From: Spizellomyces punctatus DAOM BR117
Lineage: Eukaryota > Chytridiomycota > Chytridiomycetes > Spizellomycetales > Spizellomycetaceae
Assembly: GCF_000182565.1 (NCBI RefSeq)
Contig: NW_015971539.1
Span: forward strand, 576,660 to 640,659
Direction of reading: 5' to 3'
Length of the DNA: 64,000 nt
Shown here one piece after another: positions 1 to 13,527 of the stretch. The number at the start of each line of letters is the position of its first letter. Positions within the stretch are counted from its first letter, which is position 1. Below the pieces are notes generated by a model that ran no database searches, was not told the DNA's origin, and was given only the letters and a program-made list of their open reading frames with translations. A program made the translations under genes and the position numbers.

Positions 1-1208
1 ACAACAAGATTCACCCACCTTCTGTTGCTCCTGAAGTATGTCGTCTATAATCGGATCCGCAGCAGGTCAATTTCATGACAGGCAGAAGACTATTTCTGTT
101 GGTACTTACTGATCTGGGGTGCTGCAGTTGGCATGACTGGCACCGTTGGTTGTGCAGGTAATCCAGTGGGGACAGCCACTGGTAACTGTGGGTTCGGTGG
201 TACGAATGGTTGGGTTTGGAAGTGGCCAACAGCACCTGGCGGAATTGCACCAGGTAGAGTTGCGGGTATGAAAGGAGGGTTGACGACGGAAGTTGCCAGT
301 CTCTGCTGCGGTGCTATCGCTTGGCTTTGCAAGATCCGTTGCATTATTGCAGGCTCCACCACGTTCATCACCAACAATGCTTGGAATAAAGAGTAGGAAA
401 GCTGAGGATTCTCGGTCAACAGCGCCCGGACCTGGTCCGGGTTACTTTGAACGTGGAACTGTAGATATGAAAGGAAGAAAAGTCCTTAATCTTTGCTCAA
501 TCTTGTACTCAATGCATTCCCAATTACCTTCATCTGAGACAAGACTTCTAGCATTTGTTCGGGAGGGTAAGAAGATAGAGTCTTATTAATGACATCGGTT
601 GACGACTGTCCAGGTATGACTGTCGGAGGGGCCATTTGGGTCGGTTGGGGCATATTTCTGTTTCTCTGTCATCCATATGGAGCTGTTAACGAAGGATATA
701 CAAGGCAAACCCCGACAAAAGCGTACATCATCGGGAGGAGGTGCGCGTCCCGCGCCGCCTGAATCCTCCTTGTCACTCTCCGCAAAATCTATACGCAACT
801 GCCGACCTCCCACATCGTAACTATTCAAATTCCTCACTGCACTGGCGGCAGTTTCCGCATCTGGTTTTGTTTTGAGCTATCAGCAGATTAAGCACTTTGC
901 ATATTTCATCGCATACCTTGGAAGGTACAGAAGCCATATCCTTTTGGCTTCCCTGTTTCGCGGTCAAAAACCAGTCGAAATGAAACAACCGGGCCTACTT
1001 CTTTAAATATGTCAATTAATTGTGGTTCTGTTAAATCGTCTATGGAAAGCAGTGGTGAGCTTTGGAAAGATCTGTGACGGGCGTAAGATGGACATACAGG
1101 GAATATTGCCCACTATAGAGAAAAGTAAAACGGTGAGAGGGTGGAACATGGTGATCATTCAGTTCTAGGCAACGTACCAAACACCACTCGGGTAGGTCGT
1201 CCTGACAT
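1..1208 (-). CDS. CSTF2: Cleavage stimulation factor subunit 2 (CstF-64 / Rna15), C-terminus off the left edge
   Basis: Binds GU-rich elements downstream of poly(A) sites in nuclear mRNA 3'-end processing. The start at 1208 reads [10 protein letters not shown]. Splicing gives a full RRM with [17 protein letters not shown], then [47 protein letters not shown] and RIDFAE. The hinge domain that binds CstF-77 or symplekin follows across introns: [38 protein letters not shown] and [20 protein letters not shown] proline-rich stretch comes next. The last visible exon (about 8-35) reads DILQEQQK, the beginning of the family's C-terminal helical domain, so the final exon is outside the window. At least six short introns have GTAAGT/GTATGT-type donors. 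Family assignment is strong; a few splice joins were inferred from conservation. Confidence 0.93.
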
Positions 1209-1829
1209 TTTCAGCGTACAAATTCGGGAGATTATTCTGTCCAAATTGTGGAGATCTCGGCAAGCCCAAGAAAGGAATGGAGATAACCAGGATTAACTGT
1301 TGTGGAACGAACCGCATTTCATTCGCGACATGATATCCATTTTATAATTCATATTCCCGTTTTACAGTAATATGGCTTGTGCCTAGGCAATTGATAAAAA
1401 ACACATGGTCATATATTGTGCGAAATAACGGAGCGAACTTTTGGGCAGCGGATGTGTATTTTCGATGCAACGAAAGATTGAGAACCAGCCCTCCTCAACA
1501 ATTCGCTGGGGGAGCAATATTTCATGTTGACTTTAAGGAATTAACTATTCATTAACTGGATAAATAATACTAGCCAAGATTTGCAACTTCAGATAGGTCA
1601 AAGGATGACAGCTACTACGGACACCCACTACTGAGTGTTAATGATCACATTGAATGGCACGCACCAATGTAGTGAACCTCGCCTTTTAAATGCTCCGTGG
1701 ATAAAACACAACACGGGCATAGTAAATGCATCAACTTACAAAGAATTAGGGATTTGCATACTGTTTTATACAGGAAAAACCGGACACCCTCCGCCACCAA
1801 CATCCATTTATCCGTCAGATCCAACGAAA
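1209..1829. other. Intergenic region: CSTF2 promoter and SF3A2 3' flank
   Basis: About 620 bases between two same-strand genes. I see no conserved ORF, tRNA or repeat here. It must hold the promoter and 5' UTR of the minus-strand CSTF2 gene and the 3' UTR of SF3A2. Confidence 0.5.
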
Positions 1830-2645
1830 TCACTGGCGTATGAACGTCGGTTGTGGTGCCGGCGCACCATAGCTGTAAGGATTCAGCGGATTCGTTCCAG
1901 GCTCGGGCATCCCCATCAAAGCAGCCCTGCCCCTATCCATCACCATCCCCGCTCCACCACCACCACCGCTGTATCCCGGTCTATCGTGTTTGAAAAAGAA
2001 CTGCAAATGAAATTGCCGTGCATCCGGATCCCAAAATGTCCAAAATCGCCCCTCAGTCTTATCAATTTCCTTGCTTTGTACTTTAAAAGATATCGTTTCG
2101 TACGGCTCTGCCGCAAAGAGGAGGTATTGAAAGTACTTGTTGGGCTCCTCTTGTCGCTGTTCATATGCGGACATAAATCGGTGTCGTGGTTTGATTCCCT
2201 CAGCTGCTTCAGGATATTGGATTTGGAAGAGCAAACCAAGCTGCCTTGTATGTGGATCCCGAATCTTGGTGACTTTATATCCCGGGCGCCCAATCTTCAC
2301 AGCAACTTTTTTTGGAACAATTCGAGGTCCGACGGCTCCTGTTGCATCAGGTATCCCAACAGTTTGAGTGTCCCGTGCATCTTTAGCTGCCCGACGGGCG
2401 AGATTGGTTTGATGTTTCTTTCCCTGTGTGTGCGCAAGGTAGGAACCCTCGTTGTTGTGTAGAGTTAAACAAAGCTTGCACTCGTACGAGCCAAGATGGT
2501 TTTTCATGAAATATGGATCCTTTGCGAGGTCGATGGTTTCAAGAGCGAGCTTTCGAAGTCGCTCTCTACGGTCTACGTTCGATTCGGATCCACCCGCCAC
2601 GCCGGCGGACCCCGGCTTTGATCCGACACGGTTTTGAAAGTCCAT
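1830..2645 (-). CDS. SF3A2: Splicing factor 3A subunit 2 (SF3a66 / Prp11)
   Basis: Component of the SF3a complex of the U2 snRNP, needed for prespliceosome assembly in the nucleus. A single uninterrupted exon encodes 271 residues, unusual in this intron-rich window. It starts MDFQNRVGSKPGS, the family's near-invariant N-terminus. A matrin/U1-type C2H2 zinc finger follows at about residues 54-76 (YECKLCLTLHNNEGSYLAH, then TQGKKHQ). The conserved core contains RPGYKVTKIRDP and GLLFQIQYPEA. The C-terminal tail is short and glycine/proline-rich and lacks the long proline-rich repeats of animal SF3A2, as is usual in fungi. It is head-to-head with KRI1. Confidence 0.96.
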   Translation of the reverse strand: MDFQNRVGSKPGSAGVAGGSESNVDRRERLRKLALETIDLAKDPYFMKNHLGSYECKLCLTLHNNEGSYLAHTQGKKHQTNLARRAAKDARDTQTVGIPDATGAVGPRIVPKKVAVKIGRPGYKVTKIRDPHTRQLGLLFQIQYPEAAEGIKPRHRFMSAYEQRQEEPNKYFQYLLFAAEPYETISFKVQSKEIDKTEGRFWTFWDPDARQFHLQFFFKHDRPGYSGGGGGAGMVMDRGRAALMGMPEPGTNPLNPYSYGAPAPQPTFIRQ

Positions 2646-2906
2646 TGTGAGTGCGCCTACTGATTGTCAACGATCGCAGAGGGACTGTGACTGCAACTGG
2701 GAAAGCCGGAAAGGTGTTGTGTGTCGCTGTAGATCGATCGCAGTCTCAAGGTCCTTCGCAGCAATGAATGAAGCTGCGCTGGAGGTTGTTGTCATAGCAA
2801 CACGCGCTCTGACCTGAAATCTGGCTTTGAACTTTTATTTTGTTTTTGCGCATTTCGTAACATTTGACGCCCGTCGGCTTCTCGTCAGTCAACATAGTTT
2901 GCCAAC
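2646..2906. promoter_or_regulatory. Bidirectional promoter between SF3A2 and KRI1
   Basis: 261 bases separate the two divergent ATGs. Both genes act in RNA or ribosome biogenesis, so co-regulation is plausible. No TATA box and no CACGTG is seen, unlike most other head-to-head spacers here. Confidence 0.55.
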
Positions 2907-5240
2907 ATGTTTGAGGACGAAGAAGAGGAAGTGACACTTACCATAAACCGAAACTTTGCCGAAAAGTATGAGAATAGGAAACGTTTTGAAGAATTTTCTC
3001 AGCGTGAGTGTTAAAAATGGAGGCGACTTTTCCGGCATACTAAGATATCGTATTTGAAGTCAAGGCAAAATATGGCGATGAAGTGGATGAGGAGGAAGGT
3101 TCTTTCGACTCAGAGTCTGAAGAAGAAGACGAAGTTGGAGAGCTTGTTACTCCAGAAGTCGATGCACAAATAATGAAAACAATTGCGACAATCCGTGCCG
3201 GAAAGCCTGAGGTGTATGATCCTAAACAGCATTTCTTTTCGGAAGCGGAAATAGAAAAGGCTCGAGCCAAGTGGAGGGAAAAGCAAAAGGAGGCGAAGCA
3301 AAATGGCAAGCCGATGCGGTTGAAGGATTATCATCGAAGACAGCTTTTGGAAGGAGGAGATGACGAAGAGGGGAAACCTAAAGTCTTGACGCATGCGGAG
3401 GAGCAGGATATGATCAAACGACAATTTAAGTCTGCGATTGAGGCCGACGATGATGGAGAGGATGACTTTTTGTCAATAAGGCCAAGAAGTGAGGATGAGC
3501 AGAAAAGGGACGAAGAGGAGTATCGAAGGTTCCTTTTGGAGAATATGGCCGCGGTACGCTGCTGCTGACAGCTGTGGTGCTTTGGAAACTTGTCTCTGAT
3601 ATAGTAGCGCAATTATAGGACGGAGGACAAGGATTGAAAGACTATAGAGATTACAAAGCTGTCAAGGTGCGTAATCCTGAAGAGGCATTTTTGATGGAGT
3701 GAGTACATGTCGGACTACCATCACTGTGGCGTGCGTACTGATTGACTCGTCTTCTCAGGTACATCTTGAATCGGGGATGGGTCGATAAAGAGGCACAAAA
3801 GATTCCAACCTACAACGAGGTTGTAGGTGACATTGAGGAAGATGAGGAAGCAGTTGAGGCAGCTGAAGAGTTTGAGCGCCAGCACAATTTCCGATTTGAA
3901 GAAGAGTGAGTAGAGAGAAGTCGGAATTGTGCGACCACTGGACACTGACCGCAACTCTGATTCTGAAGGGGCGCTTTTGACATCGTTACACATGCCCGTA
4001 ACATTGAAGGCACGATCCGGCGAAAGGACGATAAGAGGAAAAGACAGCGTGAAGCTAAGAAGGCCCGAAAAGAGGCAGAAGATACAAAGAAGACTGAAGA
4101 ACTTAAACGACTCAAAAATCTCAAAAAGGAAGAGATCCGGAAACGCTTGGAACAAATTCGCCAGATTGCAGGTGGTGATGTGGTTGGACTGAACGAAGTC
4201 GACCTTGAAAAGGACTTTGATCCCGAAGAGTTTGATCAGAAAATGGCCGAAGCGTTTAATGAAGGATACTACAACGATGAGGATGGTGATATCAAGCCGG
4301 AGTTTGGTGACGATATTGATATTAGTGATATCGCTCCGAACGCCGGCGCATGGTCTGTGGAGGAGGGAGCAGAAGAGGACGCTGGGGAATGGGCTGACGA
4401 ATGGGTTGGTGAGGGGAATAAGGAGCCGACACATCAGGAAGGCAATGAGGGGAATTTCATTATGGATGCCGACTACTTGCCAGGTGGGGAACAGTACGTT
4501 GGGGACCAGGTTGAGGAATCAAAAGGTGAGAGTCTACGTGTTGGCTTGATGTATTCAAGTCCACTTAACTCAGTGGTAAACTTGTAGGTAAATCGAAAAA
4601 AGACAAGAAGTCCAAGAAAAACAAGCAGAGTGATAATGGGGAGGAAGGGAAAATGTCTTTGGATCAGTACCTGGATGAATATTATCAGCTCGACTATGAA
4701 GATATGGTATGAAGAAAAGGGTGATGTTTCTCGTTAATCCTCATATTCCAAGCTAAGTCGCCTGCATCACAGATTGGAGACCTTCCAACACGCTTCAAAT
4801 ACCGTAAAGTTGCCGCCGACGATTGGGGGTTGACGCCATTAGAGGTTCTCGAAGCCGACGATGCCGACCTGAACGAGCTGATTGGATTGAAGAAACTTGC
4901 ACCTTTCCGACGACAAGATCTGGTTGAGAAAGACAAGGCCAAGTGGAGCAAAAGTCGAAAGAAGCGTCTGAAGGAGTTCCGAAAGAAATTGGCCGTAAAA
5001 CATCCCGAGGAGGAAGTACATATTGCTGGATCTGAAGGAAAGCGCCATAAGAAGAAGGGTGAGGAGTCTGGACACAAGCGAAAACGGGGTGAGGAAAACG
5101 GGGAGGTGGAGTCTACGCGAGATAAGTCAAAAAAGCGAACAAAGCCTGCACAAGAAGATGGCCAAAGTGGATGGTATGTAGATACGAAGGGGCTCAGCAG
5201 CGACAGATTGGCAACTTATCAGATGCCAAAAAAGAAATGA
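2907..5240 (+). CDS. KRI1: Ribosome biogenesis protein Kri1
   Basis: Nucleolar protein needed for 40S subunit (pre-18S rRNA) assembly, working with Krr1 in yeast. The start MFEDEEEEVTLTINRNFAEKYE and the next exon VKAKYGDE match the family N-terminus. After acidic stretches come the Kri1 core blocks PEVYDPKQHFFSEAEIEKAR, MRLKDYHRRQLLEG, an exon beginning after 3618 (KDYRDYKAVKVRNPEEAFLM), and the region ending in IRQIAGGDV. The C-terminal Kri1 domain (TRFKYRKVAADDWGLTPLEV, then DADLNELIGLKKLAPFR) is followed by a Lys-rich tail. At least five introns are present. The product is strongly charged, as expected. It converges on DNALI1 with about 170 bases between stops. Confidence 0.93.
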
Positions 5241-5408
5241 GGATAGCAGGGATCACCTAGTCCCAACATTGTACACATAGATCTTTTGCATTTTTTGTTA
5301 TTATTTTGCACGTTGTGTTTTGTCAAAAAAGGAAGACTACTATAAATACAAGCAAAAACGCATTACTATCGGAAATCAGTGTTTTCTGGCGCCGACCAGC
5401 TGGGCGAA

Positions 5409-6499
5409 TTACTTCTTTTGGGGACTGAGGATTCCCTCCAGTTGAGTCTGTCATTACAGGTTAGCACTAAAGCAGGGCACAAAAATATCGGATGGGTGCA
5501 TCTCCGTACCTTCAACTGCACATTTGTCTTTTTCAAAAATGCAATCTCCTCGGCATGCTTACGCTCCTCCATGGCTCTCCGCTCGCTCTCCCGCTTTTCG
5601 ATGGCTTCACATTTGGCTTTGAGTTCCAAGACACTTTGTTCCAATTGTCGCTTTTCTTCTTCGAGTTCCTTGATCTAAAGGAAACAAGCATGTTTTTCAG
5701 TTCACGATTAACACCAACATCAGATCTCGAAAGCGGTCGGACACGAACCCTGTTTTCCATATCTGCCTTGCCCTGTTCAGCCTGCAAAGCCTTGCGCATA
5801 CCAAAAGCAACGGAGCTTTCGTATAAAGTTTGGTAAGCAGCGATAGACATGCGGATTTCATCGCGGACGCGGAGGAGGAGAAGACCGCGTTCTTGGCACG
5901 AAATTGTGACCTGGCGAATAAGTTCGTCTATGATATCTTGTTAGATTGATTGAAATCCGGAAATTGAGATGCGAGGGCGTATTACCAAAGCATTGACTGT
6001 AGAGTTCCCTCCGGACGGGGTCAATCCCGGTCTCGCGAGCTTGCCGCTTCTGAAGCATGTGGTCTAGTTGCTCCTGTTTCGTGCCGTTAGCACCTGCATC
6101 CCAGGAAAAGCACGGGCAAATATGGGTCTACCTGCAAGTTAATGACATCTAACCTCGTAGCCGGCGTACTGGAAACTTTCTGAACCCATAATTGCCCAGT
6201 CTCTTCCCATTCTCTGTCATCAACAGCAGCATTAGCGAAAGTCGTAACGAAGTGGATCCCGCGCAGCAGACTCAATACCTAGGAGGCAAGATTGAATTTA
6301 AGATGTCCTCGGTCTGACTGGGAGTCTTGGGACGTCCCTTGTCATCCACAGGGGGAAGCTGCTTCTTTCCTGGTGGAAGAGGTGCACCGATCTTTTTGTC
6401 AAGGACAGTGCCTTTGAGAGGTGACTTGGTGGAAGCATCCGTTCGGGAAATGAGGACGGGATTGTCGTATTTTACGAGCGAGTGAGAGGGCTGGATCAT
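5409..6499 (-). CDS. DNALI1: Axonemal dynein light intermediate chain (p28 / DNALI1)
   Basis: Inner-arm dynein light chain of motile flagella. The first exon reads MIQPSHSLVKYDNPVLISR with EDILNSILPPR. Later exons give LWVQKVSSTPATRLDVINLQ, RQARETGIDPVRRELYSQCF, RDEIRMSIAAYQTLYESSVA and FGMRKALQAEQGKADMENRV, closely matching human DNALI1 and Chlamydomonas p28. A coiled coil follows (SVLELKAKCEAIEKRESERR). The last exon, entered after an intron with a GTACGG donor, reads TQLEGILSPQKK then TAA, matching the family's short C-terminus; this fixes the stop at 5409. The gene marks an organism with a motile 9+2 flagellum. Confidence 0.95.
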
Positions 6500-6781
6500 G
6501 GCTGCTTCTGTGATGTTGAAGAACGCTGGCGGTTTGGGTTGTGATGTCCGGTCGGTGTTAAAGGTGGGAGGTTATGTAAGCACTATCACGTGGTTTAGGA
6601 TTGAAGTCCGAGCTTCATTCCTCCCAACATTTTCACACAACCAATGTTCCAACGGATTCTCATACCTATGTAATGATGGATGTATTTGCCAGTTACCCCA
6701 AGATGAATAATATTGAAAAAAAGAATGTAATGGGATGCCAAAAATGGCGATGCAGTTCACACAGTCACAATCTAGCTCTCA
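6500..6781. promoter_or_regulatory. DNALI1 upstream region and ferrochelatase 3' flank
   Basis: 282 bases between two minus-strand genes. An E-box CACGTG lies at 6587-6592, about 90 bases upstream of the DNALI1 start. No other element is recognised. Confidence 0.45.
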
Positions 6782-8348
<1,567 letters not shown>

Positions 8349-8722
8349 CCCTCCTGTTTTGTCTCGCCAGCCTTCTCCAAAAGATGCAGATCACAATTGC
8401 CAAAGATCGCGGTAAAACCTCATTTAAGAATGGGCTCCCCGATCGAGGTTGGGCCGGACACGTGAGGTGAAATATCCGTTGCAATATATATTGGAATTAC
8501 AGCTTAACAGACATTTGCCCAAATTGATTCACTTTTTGAATGCCATTATGATCTTCTGTCTCCACGACGGGTTACAGTAGCGAAATCATGTATAGATAAA
8601 CACAGCGCGATCATCCTACACAATCATAATATATTGATTGCGCTGGAGCAATTTCCACATTGGAGGAAATAAGGTGTTCAGTTGGTTTTCTCGGGAAATC
8701 TGAAAATATATTCTTCAAAAAA
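8349..8722. promoter_or_regulatory. Ferrochelatase promoter and RPN5 3' flank
   Basis: 374 bases between two minus-strand genes. CACGTG lies at 8459-8464, about 110 bases upstream of the ferrochelatase ATG. Nothing else is seen. Confidence 0.45.
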
Positions 8723-10798
8723 TCAGATAACTTGCGTAATCCCGCTACTATTGACCATCTCCTCTTTGGTAATAAGATGTGTCGTCTTCACAATGCTGCA
8801 AATGGTATCGACGGTAAGTCATCGAATCGACGCAAAGCACCACGTCTGATCAAAAATACATACAGTTCAAGCAGCGAGTTAATGTTGGTGGACCACTCGT
8901 TAAGTACCGCATTGGGATCCTTTCGTTGTTGGAAGGAAACGATGCCTGCTGGTCGGTCGATTCTCGCCCAAATGGTCTTTTTAACAACCAGATTGGAAAG
9001 GAACTCCTCCGTTTCCTGTTTTGCGGCAGGTGAGTCTTCCGCAATGTAGCATACAAAACACGGCCAAGACGCTATCTTACCGATGGGCTCAAGTCCAAGA
9101 GCTGAGTCAGGCGTTTCACCGTTATCCGATTGTAATATTTTGCAACAACCCGAATGTTCTAAATCGCCGCAAATGTCAAGATCAAGCTTCTATGAATCTG
9201 CGCACTGGAGAATTCAACTTACGTGCTCAATAACACGCTTATGCAACTCCTTGTACCGTTTTTGTCCGTCCTCGTTCTTGAGGTCGAATACGAAGCTCTC
9301 TCGCCACATGGTTCCATAGATTTCCTCCATTTTTGGCCATCGCATGAGCTCAATAATTATGAAGCACTTTGTGAACTCCCTACATCCAGTGTTAGTCAGC
9401 TGAACTCGTGGTTGTAGGCAGATAGACCCACATACTTGTAAAGTGGAATCTTGGCCAAGAAGGGATCCTCGTAAACACGGTGAATCAGATCCGACTGCTC
9501 GTTGTCATAGGGCGCTAGAGCGACGAAGAAAATGATATTTCTAAGGACCTGAAGTATTGTTATTGGGAAGCTCGAAGACATGTGGGGCATACAAGGACGC
9601 ATTAACGACATTACCTCTGTTTTTCTTGCTTCATCCTCTTGCACGGAAGGGGTATCATAAATCTCACGGAAGTACTTGCAAACATCCAGGTATTGATTCT
9701 CATGCAGGGCATATTGAATCATCAACTCATAATAGCGCAATTTAAGATCCTACGCAGAAGTTTCGTTAGATCGAACTCCGTCAGATAGTGAAGGTTCAGA
9801 ACTTATCTTACCTGGGTCTCTGTGGCTTTGAAGTATTTCGTGCTGATCTTGCGACTTATGATTTGAACGCGAGGGAAGTCCTTCTTGGCTAAGCAGAGTC
9901 TCATTTGCTCCAGAATGAAGTCCGTCTTCTCACGCTTGTCCATAGAACCGAATGTTTCCACCTGACACAAAAACAAGGATTTCAGTGACAAGTCAAAGAT
10001 TGTATAACTTGACTGACACACCACTATACCTGGACATCCTGTAAAATATCGGCAGCTTCCACGATGTTACCCTCATCTTCCTTTATTTTGGCCAGGGTTC
10101 GAGTCAAACGTGCACGCTCAACCTCCACAAAGATCTGCCGAAACAACCTGGTCAAAATCTGACACATGAAAGAACAACGTGGCCGTTATTCCATACCTTG
10201 CCCTCGGTCACCGTGCGCAATGTATTGATAAGTTCTAACTTCGTCGGCATATCAGGAGTTTGGTCGATATATGTCATGGCCTCTTGAATCATTTTGGTAA
10301 CAGCCTGTTGTCCAAGTAAGTACGTCCCCGTATTCTTCTCATTCATGATATTGCAATCTCACCTGCTTCAATAGTCCATGCTTCTTTGAGAGTAGTATGA
10401 TGTGTTCATTCAACAGCTTCCAGTCTCCCGAAAGTCGGCAAATTTGCATGGCAGCGATAAGCAATCTCGAGTTTGAAATCATGTCAGCAGCCTGGAAAGC
10501 AACATATCTCTTTAGCCGAGAGAATCGAAGGAAAACTGCGACTATCGCAGAAAGAAGAAGGCATACCACACGTGTTTGCTTTTCCAGGGCTAGCAATTTT
10601 TCGAGCGCTTCGGTTATGTTTCCTTGCTGTAGGATCAATTAGTTTTCCTGAAACGACCAAAAGAAGTGCCGGTGTCCTCTCGCTCATAGCCTCCACTTCC
10701 CCAACCAAAACCAACGGTACCTTTGCCGTCTGCTCAATTTCCGGCAGCTGGACGTCCACAATCCCGGAATAATCCTTTTGCATCTTCTCTTCTGACAT
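8723..10798 (-). CDS. RPN5: 26S proteasome lid subunit Rpn5 (PSMD12)
   Basis: PCI-domain scaffold of the 19S regulatory lid. The start [19 protein letters not shown] is followed across many introns by [96 protein letters not shown] and [20 protein letters not shown]. The PCI module follows, ending [16 protein letters not shown] and [10 protein letters not shown], the expected C-terminal block. The stop TGA at 8723-8725 follows the short tail NSSGITQVI. Roughly ten introns make it one of the most fragmented genes here. It is head-to-head with RCC1. RPN8, another lid subunit, lies 17 kb away. Confidence 0.94.
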
Positions 10799-11220
10799 GG
10801 TGATACTTTTGCGCGTTTCTCAAGGGGGAATAGAATAGGAGCGTGTTATCGTCTTTGAAGTATATTTCCTGTGTGTTCAGCCTTTCCACTGTTCTCGTCG
10901 GTTGGCTCAACCTGCGCGTTTTTCAAATGCTGATGGATTCTGTAAAGAACTGAAAGTCCAAAGGCCCAAAAGCGACACGTCAACCTAATCACGTGATTTT
11001 AGGATGGAACCACATTTGGTGGGTCATCAAGCTTTCTCACCATGAATCTGATTCCATTCTTGTGAGTTCGGAACTTTTTCACACTGCTTACTCCGACCGC
11101 AAATCTACATCTACATCCAAACTTACTCATCCTTGGAAAGAGCAACTAATTTAACACGGAGAAAGCGCATCTCGAACCACATATACCCACTGAACGCTTA
11201 GCGATCTTACAACTGTTGCG
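10799..11220. promoter_or_regulatory. Bidirectional promoter between RPN5 and RCC1, with palindromic E-box
   Basis: 422 bases between divergent ATGs. The palindrome AATCACGTGATT is centred near 10992, with CACGTG at 10990-10995. No TATA box is apparent. Confidence 0.5.
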
Positions 11221-13152
11221 ATGCCTCGACAGTCGACTAGACCGACACGCAAAGCAGCAGCCCGGGCTGTAGCATCACCCATCTCAAAGGAAAAGCGCAG
11301 TCCGTCCACTAGTCCCAAAAAGAACTCCAGCAAGAAGCAAAGTCCATCCACTAGTCCCAAAAAGAATTCCAGCAAGAAGCAAAGTCCATCCCCTAGCCCA
11401 AAGAAGGGTGCTAAAAAAGCTGCCCCAGCAAGAAAACGTGGTCGCAACGAGAGCAGCCTGACGCCTGAACCAGAAGAAGTGACGTCGATTACAAAGGAGA
11501 AAGGCGGCGATCAAGTAAATGGCAAACCTACTCAAACCTCTCCGCGCGCCAAGAGACAAAAAGCTGGTGAGTGACAGCAACCTGTTGTTTGAAGCAATCT
11601 GATTAGATCTCATCCGGTTGAGCGGAAGCTTACCTATCTATTGTCCACACAGTGTCAGACTTCAACATTCCCTTCCCATATACTAGGACTGGTGACGTTT
11701 TTGTCGTCGGTAGTGGCGACTGTGGTCAGTTAGGGCTCGGCCCGGACGTCTTGGAAAAAGAAAGAGTGGGTCTATTGCAGTACTTTCGCGACAAGAAAAT
11801 TGTATCCATTGTCGCTGGCGGCTTGCACAATATTGCTCTTGACATCAATGGCAAGGTAAGAGCTTCACTCTTTTTGTAATCGCGCATCCTGAACCTGCAT
11901 TGAAATGTGCGCTCCTGAAATTGATAGATGTATAGTTGGGGCTGCAACGATCAGTTGGCCCTTGGTCGTGGGGGTGAAGAGACCGAACCTGCTCCGGTCG
12001 AAGGCTTGGAAGACAAAGTCGTAGTTCAAGTGGCATGTGGTGATTCTATTAGCGCAGCTCTTACAAAAGAGGGACAGTAAGTTCAGTGGAATGTTAATTG
12101 TGGATCGTCATCGTATAATGGTCTGATTTTCCTAATGTTTCTCAGAGTATACACTTGGGGCACGTTCCGCAATTCAACTGGTATCTTCGGCTATTACCCT
12201 GGTATCGAAATTCAGCCGCGCCCAAGGCTCGTGAAGGAGCTTCCCAAGCATGTTGCTCAGATCGCCGCCGGTACCAATCATTTGGTCGCAATCACTAAAG
12301 AGGGTACGCGTTCCGAGCAGAACAGTAATTTAGTGAGCGTGCAACTAATCTACAAGAACTTTAGGCAAGATGTACACCTGGGGCGTCGGCGAACAAGGCC
12401 AGCTCGGTCACAAAGTCATTTCCCGTCACACTAAAGAAGGTTCTCTCATACCGCGCCGTATCAACTTTTATCCCAAGGGCATCAGTAAAAACGGGCGTCG
12501 TGTGAAAAAGAACTTCACCAGGGTGTTCTGTGGAGGATATACTACATATCTTGTTCACGAAAGCAATGCCGTTTACGCCTACGGCCTGAACAATTACGGA
12601 CAGTTAGGTGTCGGTCCAACGTCAGAAGAAGTTTATGATCCCATGCTTATTGATGGGGTGGATCCCGAAAACGGCCTCCAAGCCATCGCCGGTGGTGAGC
12701 ATCACACACTATTACTAGATGATAAAGGTATGGATACTTGAAGTGTTCAATAGAAAGTTACCGCGAGGTTGTGGGTTACTCATACCAGGCCTTGAACCCC
12801 AGGGGATGTCTACGCCTTTGGACGTGGCGACTCTGGCCAGCTCGGACTGGGCAACACCGTGGAGCGCCAGGACACGCCAGTCAAGATCCCAACCCTTTCC
12901 AATGTTCGTTCCATCAGTGCCAACGGCTCGTTCTCTCTTGCTGTCTGCCATCCGGTGGAAAACGAAACCGTGAGCAACTTTTATACATGGGGCTATGGCG
13001 ATATGGGACAATTAGCGAACCAAGGAGCTGGAGACGAAGAAGCCCCTTTCCATGTTGACTTTAAGGGTCGAGAAGCCATCACAGCTAGTGCGGGTGGGCA
13101 GCACACAGTAATTTTGGTCCAACCCAGACCCGCACAGCCCAAATCTGAATAG
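11221..13152 (+). CDS. RCC1: Regulator of chromosome condensation RCC1 (Ran GEF) with SPKK-type N-terminal tail
   Basis: Chromatin-bound guanine nucleotide exchange factor for Ran, driving nuclear transport and spindle assembly. Seven-bladed propeller repeats are visible: [96 protein letters not shown] and [16 protein letters not shown]. The block [17 protein letters not shown] matches the catalytic face. The first exon encodes about 115 basic residues with three near-identical units ([14 protein letters not shown]) and the motif [10 protein letters not shown], resembling DNA-minor-groove-binding SPKK repeats of histone H1 tails. Other RCC1 proteins also have a basic N-terminal tail that contacts DNA. 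About five introns. Confidence 0.95.
11310..11415. repeat. Minisatellite encoding SPKK units in RCC1
   Basis: Three tandem units of about 42 bases starting with AGTCC(A/G)TC and running through CCAAAAAGAA(C/T)TCCAGCAAGAAGCAA. The first two are almost identical and the third diverges after the SPKK codons. Unit length is a multiple of three, so copy number can change without a frameshift. Confidence 0.7.
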
Positions 13153-13527
13153 TGGCAGGACACACTGTCCCCCACACGTAGCAAGGCGCATATACATGCG
13201 GCTTATATTGTCAATGGTGCTTTTGATACCCTATGTTTTTGGAGTAAAAGCACCAGCGACTTTCGTTGGTTGAGGAAAGGCATTGTTTTGACGATGTCTG
13301 TAAGCTTATAAGCTTACCTTTTGCAAGACATAAGACACGACTGTAAATTTCTTTTTTTGTATTGCTTTGGAAAAAAGAATAATAGAGTGGAGAAAAGACC
13401 ATGATATCTAACTGAGCTGCGTGATTGTATTGTATTGTCGGTTCATGAAATTGATGCGACTATTGTAATGTTATCTATAAAATACATGGCAGCTTCAACT
13501 GCATTATATATACATGACGAAACCCTC

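Noticed and set aside
1635-2462. 275-codon plus-strand ORF opposite SF3A2
   Set aside because: It lies antisense to the conserved SF3A2 coding sequence and shows no protein-like features; a shadow ORF.
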